DNA of 35,875 bases from Mangrovicoccus algicola. Lineage in GTDB: Bacteria; Pseudomonadota; Alphaproteobacteria; Rhodobacterales; Rhodobacteraceae. Of the stretch, positions 17,945 through 25,666 are shown piece by piece. The stretch lies in assembly GCF_014903745.1 (NCBI RefSeq), contig NZ_JACVXA010000051.1:1-35875 (forward strand). Reading direction: 5' to 3'. How positions within the stretch are numbered: position 1 is the first letter of the stretch; each line of letters starts with the position of its first letter. The notes under the pieces are model-generated. The model searched no databases. It was not told where the DNA came from and saw only the letters and a list, made by a program, of their open reading frames with translations. The position numbers were made by a program, and so were the translations under genes.

Positions 17945-17964
17945 AATTATCCGAACGAATAATT
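17945..17964. promoter_or_regulatory. Candidate NicS operator upstream of nicS
   Basis: AATTATCCGAACGAATAATT is a 20-bp dyad with 16 symmetric positions, directly after the nicR stop and about 68 bases before nicS. Read on the minus strand it contains ATTATTCGTTCG; the dyad before nicE contains ATTATTCGGTCG. A site shared by nicS and nicE fits a TetR repressor acting on itself and on the lower pathway. Confidence 0.6.
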
Positions 17965-18031
17965 CTCCTGGCGTCGGCTTGCCCGGAGACACGGGTCGTG
18001 GTTGAAGGCGGGCAGTCCCGGAAGGAGCCCG

Positions 18032-18697
18032 ATGGATACGTCCCAGCCCCCCCGCCGCAAGCCCGGCCGCCCCAAGGCCGGGGCCGACCTGCGCGACCGC
18101 ATCCTCGACGAGGCCGAGGCCTGCTTTGCCGCCGCGGGCTTCGCGGGGGCGGCGCTGCGCGAGATCGCGACACGCGCGGGGGTGAACCAGGCGCTGCTGC
18201 GCTATTACTTCGGATCCAAGCAGGACCTGTTCGATGCCGTCTTCCGGCGCCGCGGCGGCATGATCTCGGGTCAGCGCCACGTGCTGCTCGACCGGGCCCT
18301 GGCCGCGCCGGATCTGTCGGTCGAATCCGTGCTGCGCGCCTATCTGCGGCCGCAATGGGAAATGAAGCTTTCGGGGCCCGGCGGGGCGGCCTTCATCGCG
18401 CTGCAGGCGCGGGTTCACGCCGAGCCGGAGGCCCATGCGCTGGAGCTGCGCCGGGAGGTCTACGACCCCTCGCTCAGGCGCTATATCGACGCGCTTTGCG
18501 ACCTGCTGCCGGCGCTGCCGCGCGCGGTGGTCTCCATGCGCGTGGCCTTCCTGGTCGGGACCTATCTCTTCATGCTGAACGATCTGGGGCGACTCACGGA
18601 CCTGAGCGAGGGGCAGATCCACGAAATGCCGCCGGAACACATGCTGGACCAGCTCGTCGTCTTCCTTGCCGCCGGGCTGCGCGCGCCTGAAATTTAG
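18032..18697 (+). CDS. nicS: TetR-family regulator, NicS-like
   Basis: This 221-residue protein begins with an arginine-rich tail (PPRRKPGRPK), then the TetR helix-turn-helix ILDEAEACFAAAGFAGAALREIATRAGVNQALLRYYFGSKQDLF. A C-terminal ligand domain follows with a TetR_C-type EMPPEHMLDQLVVFLAAGL end. The ATG at 18032 follows GGAAGGAG and is preferred to one ten codons earlier. In Pseudomonas putida a TetR protein, NicS, controls the upper nic genes together with NicR. Position between nicR and nicE supports the same name here, though the symbol rests on context more than on close sequence recall. Confidence 0.75.
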   Translation: MDTSQPPRRKPGRPKAGADLRDRILDEAEACFAAAGFAGAALREIATRAGVNQALLRYYFGSKQDLFDAVFRRRGGMISGQRHVLLDRALAAPDLSVESVLRAYLRPQWEMKLSGPGGAAFIALQARVHAEPEAHALELRREVYDPSLRRYIDALCDLLPALPRAVVSMRVAFLVGTYLFMLNDLGRLTDLSEGQIHEMPPEHMLDQLVVFLAAGLRAPEI

Positions 18698-18741
18698 GCG
18701 AACCGGCAATTTATCCTCCAAAATGCGCCTTTCCGGGCATA

Positions 18742-18764
18742 TTGTTTGTATGCAAGTGAATTTT
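18742..18764 (+). promoter_or_regulatory. nic regulon element upstream of nicE
   Basis: A 23-bp stretch starting TTGTTTGTATGC, identical at 20 of 23 positions to the element before nicC. It begins 78 bases upstream of nicE and ends five bases before the candidate NicS dyad, so two regulators may act side by side here. Confidence 0.65.
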
Positions 18765-18769
18765 TTTCG

Positions 18770-18788
18770 TTATTCATCGACCGAATAA
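18770..18788. promoter_or_regulatory. Candidate NicS operator upstream of nicE
   Basis: TTATTC and GAATAA form perfect 6-bp arms around a 7-base centre. It shares ATTATTCG-N-TCG (minus strand) with the dyad upstream of nicS. It lies 32 bases before the nicE start, over the likely -10 region. Confidence 0.55.
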
Positions 18789-18819
18789 TAATACACCCGT
18801 CGCAGAGGAAGGTGACCAC

Positions 18820-19569
18820 ATGAAAAACTATCGCATCGGGCAGATCGTGCCCTCGTCCAACATCACCATGGAGACCGAGATCCCCGCCCTGCTGCGCGCC
18901 CGCGAGATGGTCGCGCCGGAGCGGTTCACGTTCCATTCCTCGCGCATGCGCATGAAGCATGTGACGAAGGAGGAACTGGCCAAGATGGATGCCGACAGCG
19001 ATCGCTGCGCGGCGGAACTGTCGGATGCCGGGGTCGACGTGATGGGCTATGCCTGCCTCGTGGCGATCATGTCGATGGGCCATGGCTATCATCGCAAATC
19101 GGCCGAGCGGCTGGGCCAGGTGACCCGCGACAACGGCATGCCCGCCGAGGTCATCACCTCCGCCGGGGCGCTGGTCGAGGGGCTGCAGGCGATGGGCGCC
19201 AAGAAGATCGCCGTCGTCGCCCCTTACATGAAACCGCTGACCGAGATGGTCGTGGACTATATCCGCAGCGAAGGCTTCGAGGTCGTCGATTACCGCGCGC
19301 TGGAGATCCAGAACAACCTGGAAGTCGCCGCGCATGACCCGATGAACCTGCCGGGCATCGTCGCGGGCATGGACACGGCCGAGGCCGATGTCATCGTGCT
19401 GTCGGCCTGCGTGCAGATGCCGTCGCTGCCCGCCGTCACCACCGTCGAGGCGCAGAGCGGCAAGCCGGTGCTGACCGCCGCCGTCGCCACCACCTGGTCG
19501 ATGCTGAAGGCGCTGGACCTGCCGACCCGCGTGCCGGGCGGCGGCGCCCTGCTTTCCGGCGCCTACTGA
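18820..19569 (+). CDS. nicE: Maleate cis-trans isomerase
   Basis: This 249-residue enzyme of the Asp/Glu racemase superfamily turns maleate into fumarate, the last step of the nicotinate pathway. It opens YRIGQIVPSSNITMETEIP as in Pseudomonas NicE. The two catalytic cysteines are present as C79 (GYACLVA) and C197 (SACVQM), each offset by three from the Cys82 and Cys200 I recall for the characterised enzyme. FHSSRMRMKHV and the C-terminal GALLSGAY are also conserved. The start follows GAGGAAGGTG. It is the first gene of nicEDXF, although it acts last, and is followed by a perfect hairpin. Confidence 0.95.
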   Translation: MKNYRIGQIVPSSNITMETEIPALLRAREMVAPERFTFHSSRMRMKHVTKEELAKMDADSDRCAAELSDAGVDVMGYACLVAIMSMGHGYHRKSAERLGQVTRDNGMPAEVITSAGALVEGLQAMGAKKIAVVAPYMKPLTEMVVDYIRSEGFEVVDYRALEIQNNLEVAAHDPMNLPGIVAGMDTAEADVIVLSACVQMPSLPAVTTVEAQSGKPVLTAAVATTWSMLKALDLPTRVPGGGALLSGAY

Positions 19570-19590
19570 GCGCCCCGCGACACGACACCT

Positions 19591-19612
19591 GGCCGGGCAG
19601 GACTGCCCGGCC
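19591..19612 (+). other. Intercistronic hairpin between nicE and nicD
   Basis: GGCCGGGCAG-GA-CTGCCCGGCC, a perfect 10-bp inverted repeat (about nine pairs with a four-base loop). No T-run follows and nicD continues 24 bases later, so it is more likely a stability or partial termination element than a full terminator. Confidence 0.6.
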
Positions 19613-19635
19613 GCAAGGACGAAAAGGATCCCCCG

Positions 19636-20418
19636 ATGGGCTTTGGCTACAACATCAACGCAAACGGCATCCGCCAGCACCTGATCCGTCACGACGGGCC
19701 CGAGGGTGCGCCGCAGCTGCTGCTGGTGCCGGGCATCACCTCGCCCGCGATCACCTGGGATTTCGTCGCCGAGAGGCTGGCCGAGCGCTGGGAGGTCCAT
19801 GTGCTGGATGTCCGCGGCCGCGGCCTGTCGGAGACCGGCGACCTGGACTACACGCTGGACGCCATGGCCGATGACGCCATCGCCGTGGCCGAACAGATGG
19901 ACAGCCCCGTGCTGATGGGCCATTCGATGGGCGCGCGCATCGCGATCCGCGCCAATGCCCGCAACGCGGCGCCCTTCGCGGGCTACATCCTGGTCGATCC
20001 GCCGACCTCGGGCCCGAACCGCCGCGCCTATCCCTCGAAATGGCCCTGGTACGGCGACAGCATCACGCTGTCCAAACGCGCCATCACCTTCGAGGAGATG
20101 AAGACATTCTGCCCGACCTGGACCGACGAGCAGATCGCGCTGCGCGCCGAATGGCTGCATACCTGCCACTGGGGCGCGATCCGCACCGCCTTTGACGGGT
20201 TCCATACCGACGACATCCACCAGGACCTGCCGAAGATCGAAAAGCCCGCGCGGCTGGTCATCGCCGGCGGCGCCACGGTGGTCGACCAGGCCGACCAGGA
20301 AGAGATCGCCGGCCTCGCCCCCGCCATGCAGCAATGCATCGTCGAGGAGGCAGGCCACATGATCCCTTGGGACGATCTCGAGGGCTTCCTCGAGGCCGTC
20401 ATGGATTTCGACGCATAA
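19636..20418 (+). CDS. nicD: N-formylmaleamate deformylase
   Basis: This 260-residue alpha/beta hydrolase splits N-formylmaleamate into maleamate and formate. The nucleophile elbow is GHSMG with S97, the acid is D121 (ILVDPPTSG) and the base H241 (EEAGHMIPWD). All three are offset by four from the S101/D125/H245 triad I recall for Pseudomonas NicD. LLLVPGITSPAITWDFVAE gives the oxyanion-hole strand. PTSGPNRRAYPSKWPWY in the cap region is also typical. It lies in the nicEDXF operon, 18 bases before nicX. Confidence in the exact reaction comes from the neighbours as much as from the triad. Confidence 0.93.
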   Translation: MGFGYNINANGIRQHLIRHDGPEGAPQLLLVPGITSPAITWDFVAERLAERWEVHVLDVRGRGLSETGDLDYTLDAMADDAIAVAEQMDSPVLMGHSMGARIAIRANARNAAPFAGYILVDPPTSGPNRRAYPSKWPWYGDSITLSKRAITFEEMKTFCPTWTDEQIALRAEWLHTCHWGAIRTAFDGFHTDDIHQDLPKIEKPARLVIAGGATVVDQADQEEIAGLAPAMQQCIVEEAGHMIPWDDLEGFLEAVMDFDA

Positions 20419-20436
20419 CCAACAGGGAACACTGAC

Positions 20437-21468
20437 ATGGATCACGCGAGCTTCACCGAGATCTGCCTGCATCAGCTGAAGATGTCGGGCGTGCAGAAGG
20501 ACGAACGCCTGATCGTCCTGACCCAGGGCAACGAACGGCTGGACTATGCCGATGCCTTCATGGCCGCGGGGATGCGGCTGGGCGCCAACATGTACCACAT
20601 GCGCCTGCCGGCCCCGCCGGTCGTCGGATCCTGGGCCGTGGGTCAGACCGGCCTGGCGGCCATGCCCGAGGCGGTCGAGGCGCTGAAGAACTGCGACATG
20701 CTGATCGACTGCATCTTCCTGCTGTTCTCGCCCGAGCAATTCGCCATCCAGGCCGCGGGCACCCGCATCCTGACCGCGGTCGAGCCGCCGGAACTGCTGG
20801 CGCGGATGCTGCCCACGCAGGAGATCCGCGAGAAGGTCACCATCGCCGGGACCATGGTCGATGCCGCCAAGGTCATGCGCATCACCTCGCCGCACGGCAC
20901 GGATGTCACCTACAAGCTGAACACCTATCCGGCGGTCACCGAATATGCCTGCACCGACGAGCCGGGCCGCTGGGACCACTGGCCCTCGGGCTTCGTCTTC
21001 ACCGGCGGCGACGATGACGGCGTCGACGGCACGATCGTGGTGGCGCCGGGCGACATCCTTCTGCCGCAGAACATCTATGTCCGCGACCCGATCACCTACA
21101 CGATCGAGAAGGGCTGGATCACCGATATCCGCGGCGGGCTGGATGCCGAGCTGGTCAAATCCTACATGGCCGATTTCAACGATCCGCGCGGCATGGGGAT
21201 GAGCCATGTCGGCTGGGGGATGAACCCCAACGCGAAATGGCACAACATGCTGCCCGGCGCCTTCCCGGGCGGAATGGGGATGGAGCCGCGCGCCTATTAC
21301 GGCAACGTGATGTTCTCCACCGGCCCCAATAACGAACTGGGCGGTCCCAACGACACCGCCTGCCACCTGGATATCCCGATGCGCGGCTGCTCGCTGTTCC
21401 TCGATGACGAACCCGTCGTCATCGACGGCGACATCGTGGTGAAGGACATCGCGATGGAGCGCGCCTGA
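20437..21468 (+). CDS. nicX: 2,5-dihydroxypyridine 5,6-dioxygenase
   Basis: This 343-residue iron(II) dioxygenase opens the ring of 2,5-dihydroxypyridine to N-formylmaleamate. The iron ligands expected for the family are H257 (SHVGWG), H310 and D312 (CHLDIP), uniformly eight residues before the H265/H318/D320 I recall for Pseudomonas NicX. The stretches AVEPPELLARMLPT, YPAVTEYACTDEPGRWDHWP and YGNVMFSTGPNNELGG match the family well. Related M29-type aminopeptidases lack these motifs. It follows nicD by 18 bases and is followed by an 11-bp hairpin before nicF. Confidence 0.95.
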   Translation: MDHASFTEICLHQLKMSGVQKDERLIVLTQGNERLDYADAFMAAGMRLGANMYHMRLPAPPVVGSWAVGQTGLAAMPEAVEALKNCDMLIDCIFLLFSPEQFAIQAAGTRILTAVEPPELLARMLPTQEIREKVTIAGTMVDAAKVMRITSPHGTDVTYKLNTYPAVTEYACTDEPGRWDHWPSGFVFTGGDDDGVDGTIVVAPGDILLPQNIYVRDPITYTIEKGWITDIRGGLDAELVKSYMADFNDPRGMGMSHVGWGMNPNAKWHNMLPGAFPGGMGMEPRAYYGNVMFSTGPNNELGGPNDTACHLDIPMRGCSLFLDDEPVVIDGDIVVKDIAMERA

Positions 21469-21489
21469 CCCTCAGGCCGCTTCTGTCCG

Positions 21490-21525
21490 CCCCGCGCCGC
21501 TCGCCCCCAACCAGGCGGCGCGGGG
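21490..21525 (+). other. Intercistronic hairpin between nicX and nicF
   Basis: CCCCGCGCCGC (21490-21500) and GCGGCGCGGGG (21515-21525) form a perfect 11-bp stem with a 14-base loop. It is followed by CCCCTTATTC and then the nicF start 20 bases downstream. It could attenuate nicF or stabilise the upstream message. Confidence 0.6.
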
Positions 21526-21544
21526 CCCCTTATTCGAGGATCCC

Positions 21545-22165
21545 ATGTCCCAGGAACAGACCTACAAGGCGGCCGGCTTCGGCGCGACGGTGCCGCGCGG
21601 CACCCGTCCCGCGATCGTCGTCGTCGATTTCTCCTACGGCTTCACCGACCTGCAATATCCCACCGCCTCCGATGCGGCCGCCCAGATGGCGGCCACGAAA
21701 CGGCTGTGCGACATCGCCCGCGCCAAGGGCTTCCCGGTCATCTTCACCACCATCGCCTATCACCCCGGCGAGCTGGAGCTGCTGCCCTGGCTGAAGGTCG
21801 CCACCGGCATGCGCGCGCTGATCGAGGGCACGCGGCTGGTGGAGATCGACGCCGCCACCGGCATCCAGCCGGGCGATGCGATCGTCACCAAGAAGGGCGC
21901 CTCCTCCTTCTTCGGCTCCACCCTTGCCGCGCTTCTGGCCGGGGCGGGCACGGATACGGTCGTGGTCTGCGGCGCGACCACCTCGGGCTGCGTGCGCGCC
22001 ACGGTGGTCGATGCGGTGCAGTCGGGGTTCAACGTTCTGGTCCCCGCCGATTGCTGTGCCGATCGCGCGCAGGCGCCCCATGACGCGAACCTCTACGACA
22101 TGGGCCAGAAATACGCCGATGTCACCGATGCCGAGGATGTCGCGGGCTGGCTCGACAGTCTCTGA
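21545..22165 (+). CDS. nicF: Maleamate amidohydrolase
   Basis: This 206-residue cysteine hydrolase of the isochorismatase family hydrolyses maleamate to maleate and ammonia, the substrate for NicE. The catalytic set is visible as D28 (VVVDFSYGFTD), a Lys at 116 or 117 (VTKKGASSFFGS) and C142 (VVVCGATTSGCVRA), with the family cis-peptide region just before the cysteine. NicF proteins share the TYKAAGFGATVPRG opening. It is the last gene of the operon and is followed by two hairpins, one with a T5 run. It converges on the TctA gene. Confidence 0.93.
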   Translation: MSQEQTYKAAGFGATVPRGTRPAIVVVDFSYGFTDLQYPTASDAAAQMAATKRLCDIARAKGFPVIFTTIAYHPGELELLPWLKVATGMRALIEGTRLVEIDAATGIQPGDAIVTKKGASSFFGSTLAALLAGAGTDTVVVCGATTSGCVRATVVDAVQSGFNVLVPADCCADRAQAPHDANLYDMGQKYADVTDAEDVAGWLDSL

Positions 22166-22172
22166 AACGACC

Positions 22173-22199
22173 GGGGGCGGCGCATCCCGCACCGCCCCC
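22173..22199 (+). terminator. Hairpin directly after nicF
   Basis: GGGGGCGG (22173-22180) pairs with CCGCCCCC (22192-22199) seven bases after the nicF stop. No T-run; it is the first of two stacked hairpins in the 91-base convergent gap. Confidence 0.45.
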
Positions 22200-22212
22200 C
22201 TGCCTCTCTCCG

Positions 22213-22246
22213 ACGCGCCCCGCCAAACCGGCGGCGGCGCGTTTTT
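22213..22246 (+). terminator. Rho-independent terminator of the nicEDXF operon
   Basis: Arms ACGCGCC-CCGCC and GGCGG-CGGCGCGT around AAACC, followed by TTTTT (22242-22246). Stem plus T-run on the plus strand gives the clearest intrinsic terminator in the window. Confidence 0.7.
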
Positions 22247-22256
22247 CATGCGCGGC

Positions 22257-23774
22257 TCAGCGGGCCTGCCCCGCCGCGCCGGAGCTGCGGCGCCGCAGCC
22301 GCGCCAGCCCGGCCGAGATCAGCGGCAGCGCCACCAGCACCACGCAGACCGCGATCAGCGCCGCCGAGATCGGCCGTTCGAGGAAGATGGACCAGGATCC
22401 GCGGCTGATCATCAGCGACCGGCGCAGGTTCTCCTCCAGGATCGGGCCGAGGATCAGCCCGAAGGCCAGGGGCGTCACCGGCAGGCCGATCCGCGAGAAC
22501 ACGAACCCCGCCACGCCGAAGCCCACCATCACGTAGACATCGTTCATGTCGTTGCGGATGGCGAAGGCGCCGATCACGCAGAACACGGCGATGAAGACCT
22601 GCATCAGCTGCGGCGGGATCTTCGTGACCAGAACCGAGACCCGGATCATGCCGATGCCGAAGACCAGCGTCGCCATCAGCGCCAGCAGCACCGAGGCGTA
22701 GATCCAGCTGACGAAAAGCGGGTCCTTGGCAAAGAGGAGCGGCCCCGGCGTCAGCCCGTGCACCATCAGCGCGCCCATCAGCACGGCGGTGATCGTGTCC
22801 CCCGGCACGCCGAGCGCGATCAGGGGCACCAGCGAGCCCCCCACCGAGGCGGAATTGGCGGCCTCGGGCGCGACCAGCCCGTCGGGATGGCCCTCGCCGA
22901 ATTTCTCGGGCGTCTTCGACAGGCGGCGTTCCTGGGCATAGGCGATGGAAACCGCCACGGCCGAGCCCGCCGCCGGGATCGCCCCGATGAAGGTGCCGAT
23001 GAAGGAGCCGCGCAGCATCACCTTCCAGCGCGAGACCAGATCGGAAAAGGGCACGAAGATCCGCCCGATGACGGGCGTCGTCCCCGGCTTGTCGCGGAAC
23101 CCCGAGAGGTTCTGCAGGATCTCGGCCAGGCCGAAGAGGCCGATGATGACCGGGATCAGGTTGAACCCCGATTGCAGCGCGGGGGCGTTCATCGTCAGGC
23201 GCTGCGCATCGGTGAGGCTGTCGAAGCCCACCATGCCCAGCACCACGCCCAGAAGCCCCATGACGGTCGCGACCAGGGTCGAGCCGTTGGAGGCGAAGGA
23301 CAGCATGACGATGCCGAACAGCGCCACGGCGGCGAATTCGGGGCTGCGGAAATTGGTGGCGAACCCTGCCAGCACGGGCGCCAGCACCACCAGCATCGCC
23401 AGACCGATCATCCCGCCGATGGTGGAGGCCGCCAGCGCATAGGTCAGCGCCTGCCCGGCCTTGCCCTGCTGCGTCATCGGATAGCCGTCGACCTGGGTGA
23501 AGATCGAGGCGGGCGTGCCCGGCAGCTTCATCAGGATCGCCGAGACCGAGCCGCCATAGACGCTCGACATGAAGATCGAGATCAGGAACAGGATCGCGGG
23601 CCCAGGCTCCATGCCGAAGGTCACGGGCATCAGGATGGCCAGCGCCATGGTCGAGGAGATCCCCGGCACCGCGCCGAGGATCAGGCCCAGAACCGCGCCG
23701 ATGGCGATCAGGCCCAGCATGGCGGGATCGGTCGCGAAGCCTGCCAGCGTGTCGAAGAAGGTGGAAAGCAGCAT
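22257..23774 (-). CDS. tctA: Tripartite tricarboxylate transporter large permease (TctA family)
   Basis: This 505-residue membrane protein carries the TctA signature GAVLGLILGAVPGISSTMALAILMPVTFGMEP near the N-terminus, with the long run of membrane helices of the family and the pseudo-repeat region AALGVPGD (ALGVPGDTITAVLMGALMVHGL). It forms the secondary-active membrane part of the transporter with TctB. The start lies 12 bases after the tctB stop. The gene order in transcription is tctC, tctB, tctA. The substrate of TTT systems varies widely (citrate, aromatic acids, others). Adjacency to nicF hints at a pyridine acid or C4 acid, but that is weak. Confidence 0.92.
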   Translation of the reverse strand: MLLSTFFDTLAGFATDPAMLGLIAIGAVLGLILGAVPGISSTMALAILMPVTFGMEPGPAILFLISIFMSSVYGGSVSAILMKLPGTPASIFTQVDGYPMTQQGKAGQALTYALAASTIGGMIGLAMLVVLAPVLAGFATNFRSPEFAAVALFGIVMLSFASNGSTLVATVMGLLGVVLGMVGFDSLTDAQRLTMNAPALQSGFNLIPVIIGLFGLAEILQNLSGFRDKPGTTPVIGRIFVPFSDLVSRWKVMLRGSFIGTFIGAIPAAGSAVAVSIAYAQERRLSKTPEKFGEGHPDGLVAPEAANSASVGGSLVPLIALGVPGDTITAVLMGALMVHGLTPGPLLFAKDPLFVSWIYASVLLALMATLVFGIGMIRVSVLVTKIPPQLMQVFIAVFCVIGAFAIRNDMNDVYVMVGFGVAGFVFSRIGLPVTPLAFGLILGPILEENLRRSLMISRGSWSIFLERPISAALIAVCVVLVALPLISAGLARLRRRSSGAAGQAR

Positions 23775-23786
23775 GCGGGGCTCCGG

Positions 23787-24287
23787 TCAGTTGGGCAGCG
23801 GCAGGGACAGAAGGCGGACGAAGACCAGCTGGACGAAAATCCCCGCCCCCACGCCGAAAAGCGGCGCGGTGATCAGGCGGCGCGGCTGCCAGCCATGGCC
23901 CAGCCCCGCCAGCAGCCCGATCCACAGCGTCGCGAAGACCGCCACGGCCGGGGCGGATCCCAGCAGCTTCATCAGCACCGGCATCGCCAGCAGCGACAGA
24001 ACCAGCAGCCCCGGCAGCGCCAGCGCCCCGGGGCCTTCGACGCGAGGCGCGCCGCGATCCTGTCCGCGCGTCACCGCCGCGAGGATCAGCAGCCCCGCCC
24101 CCGCAGCCCCGGTGGCCCACAGGCACAGCCGGATCAGGAAGAACGGGCCGGGATCGCCCGGCATCGAACTGCCCTGCCAGGCCGCGCGGCTGGCACCCAG
24201 CATGGCCAGGCCGACAAGGCACAGAAGAAGGAAGACGAGGCCCGCGGCCAGCGTCTTTCGGGTGGATCCGTCGATGGGGGGCTGCAT
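23787..24287 (-). CDS. tctB: Tripartite tricarboxylate transporter small permease (TctB family)
   Basis: This 166-residue protein has four predicted membrane helices (about 12-32, 45-70, 82-105 and 130-160), the size and layout of TctB. It includes ALALPGLLVLSLLAMPVLMKLLGSAPAVAVFATLWIGLLAG and a C-terminal GVGAGIFVQLVFVRLLSLPLP, a common TctB ending. TctB sequences are poorly conserved, so the call leans on position between TctC and TctA. Confidence 0.85.
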   Translation of the reverse strand: MQPPIDGSTRKTLAAGLVFLLLCLVGLAMLGASRAAWQGSSMPGDPGPFFLIRLCLWATGAAGAGLLILAAVTRGQDRGAPRVEGPGALALPGLLVLSLLAMPVLMKLLGSAPAVAVFATLWIGLLAGLGHGWQPRRLITAPLFGVGAGIFVQLVFVRLLSLPLPN

Positions 24288-24320
24288 GGCTGTCCTGTCG
24301 CGGCGCGGAGGGAAAGGGAA

Positions 24321-24343
24321 GGACGGGGGCCCGGCCCCCGTCC
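24321..24343 (-). other. Intercistronic hairpin between tctC and tctB
   Basis: GGACGGGGGC-CCG-GCCCCCGTCC, a perfect 10-bp stem with a three-base loop, shortly after the tctC stop. As after dctP, it follows the receptor gene and precedes the permease genes without a T-run. Confidence 0.6.
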
Positions 24344-24365
24344 CGGTGTCAGGCAGGGCGGCGCG

Positions 24366-25352
24366 TCACTCGCGCTCCAGCCCCTCGGCCACCAGCCCGG
24401 CATCGAGCAGGAGCGGATAGACGGTATCGACCTGGGTGGTCAGCTCGGCTGCGGCCATCTCGGGCCCGCCGGCGCGCAGCACCATGCCGTTGGACGTCGC
24501 CGCCTCGGTGAATGCGGCGCTTTGCGCGGCGGCCAGGATGCCGTCGGACAGGGTCTTCTTCACCGCCGGGTCCATGCCCTTCGGCCCGACGATCATCACG
24601 AAATCGCCGGTGACGATGTCATAGCCCTGTTCCTTGAAGGTCGGCACGTCGGGCAGCTGGGGATGGCGCTCCTCGGAGGCGACGCCCAGGACCTTGACCG
24701 TGCCCGCCTTCGCCTGTTCCAGCACCGGCGGGATCGGCAGGGTCGCGGTCTGCACCTCGCCGGTCAGAAGCGCGGTGACGGTGGGGGCATGGCCGGGATA
24801 GGGCAGCTTCATCATGTCGATGCCCAGGCCCTTGGGGATCACGTTGGCGAAGACGAAGGAGTTGCCGCCCTGCGGGTCGTTGCCGTTCATCAGCGCCATG
24901 GGATCGTCCTTCATGGCGGCGACGTAATCCTCCAGCGTGTCGATCCCGGCATCTGCCGAGATCTCCAGCGCGCCGGGATCGTCGGAGATGTAGACCAGCG
25001 GATCCACGTCTTCCATGGTCGGGGCATTGGCGTTCATGAAGGATTGCGAGATCGCGTGCAGCCCCATCACCCCGATCGTGTAGCCGTCGGGATCGGCATC
25101 GGCGACATGGCGCATGCCGGTGGTGCCGCCGGCACCGGTGACGTTATCGACCACGACCGGCGTGTCCATGACCTTGGACAGCTCGTTGCCCAGGAGGCGG
25201 CCGACCAGGTCATGGCCGCCGCCCGCGGGCCAGACCACGGTGATGTGGATCGGCTCGGCCGGATAGGCGTCCTGGGCCATCGCCGCGGGACCGGCAAGGC
25301 CGATCGCGGCGGAAAGGGCGAGGGCGGAGGAGATCAGGTGACGTCGTTTCAT
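24366..25352 (-). CDS. tctC: Tripartite tricarboxylate transporter substrate-binding protein (TctC/Bug family)
   Basis: This 328-residue periplasmic receptor has a signal peptide (MKRRHLISSALALSAAIGLA then GPAAMAQ) with cleavage likely after AMA. It then reads YPAEPIHITVVWPAGGGHDLVGRLLGNELSK, the conserved ligand loop 1 of Bug proteins, and VVVDNVTGAGGTTG, loop 2. It leads the tctCBA operon. The upstream region is unusually long (about 200 bases to a nic-type element at 25550). The ligand is unknown. The element and the neighbourhood suggest a link to nicotinate catabolism, but other organic acids are equally possible. Confidence 0.92.
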   Translation of the reverse strand: MKRRHLISSALALSAAIGLAGPAAMAQDAYPAEPIHITVVWPAGGGHDLVGRLLGNELSKVMDTPVVVDNVTGAGGTTGMRHVADADPDGYTIGVMGLHAISQSFMNANAPTMEDVDPLVYISDDPGALEISADAGIDTLEDYVAAMKDDPMALMNGNDPQGGNSFVFANVIPKGLGIDMMKLPYPGHAPTVTALLTGEVQTATLPIPPVLEQAKAGTVKVLGVASEERHPQLPDVPTFKEQGYDIVTGDFVMIVGPKGMDPAVKKTLSDGILAAAQSAAFTEAATSNGMVLRAGGPEMAAAELTTQVDTVYPLLLDAGLVAEGLERE

Positions 25353-25549
25353 CGGTTTCCCTGTAGCTGGTCCGGCAGGGCCGGGATGGGCATCGGCCCT
25401 TCACGAGGGCGTAGGATCGGGGGCTGCCCCGCTTGGCACGGGATCGTTCTTGTGGTCCGGCCGGGCATGGCGCCGCCGGTCCCCTCCCGCGAGGGAAGAG
25501 GCTGTGCAGGCCGCTGCCGGTGATTGGAGGCAGCAGACCGCGTTCATTA

Positions 25550-25572
25550 TTGTTTGTACAGAAATAAGTTTC
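25550..25572 (+). promoter_or_regulatory. Weaker nic-type element upstream of tctC
   Basis: It begins TTGTTTGTACAG, identical over the first ten bases to the nicC element and A/T-rich beyond, but diverging in the second half. It lies about 200 bases upstream of tctC. It could place tctCBA in the nic regulon; a chance match of this length in an AT-rich patch cannot be excluded. Confidence 0.4.
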
Positions 25573-25626
25573 TGTCGCACATGTTTCGCCCTGCCCCGCC
25601 GGGCAGGAACAGGTCCGTATGGTTAT

Positions 25627-25665
25627 AAAAGCGTCACATTTCGGGCTGTCTGCCCAAATTGTGAC
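25627..25665 (-). terminator. Terminator of the Rieske oxygenase operon
   Basis: On the minus strand GTCACAATTTGGGC pairs with GCCCGAAATGTGAC (12 of 14 positions) around AGACA, followed by GCTTTTAT. It starts two bases after the reductase stop. This is a convincing intrinsic terminator. Confidence 0.75.
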
Positions 25666-25666
25666 C

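Larger units (their letters stand above)
25353..25666. other. Intergenic region upstream of tctC
   Basis: This 314-base gap separates tctC from the end of the Rieske-reductase operon. It contains the terminator of that operon (25627-25665), a nic-type element (25550-25572) and, overlapping it, AGAAACTTATTTCT on the minus strand. From 25353 to about 25540 I see no gene or clear structure, so tctC may have a long leader or a further promoter that I cannot place. Confidence 0.5.

Noticed and set aside
13226-18740. TTTCCGGGCA shared by the nicC (13229-13238) and nicE (18730-18739) upstream regions.
   Set aside because: A ten-base match at different distances from the main element and absent from the other nic promoters; chance is likely.
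21876-25523. A 1215-codon plus-strand frame across nicF and the tct genes.
   Set aside because: It is low complexity (Arg, Gln, Asp, His), crosses a strong terminator and two convergent operons, and lies opposite genes with signal peptides and membrane signatures.
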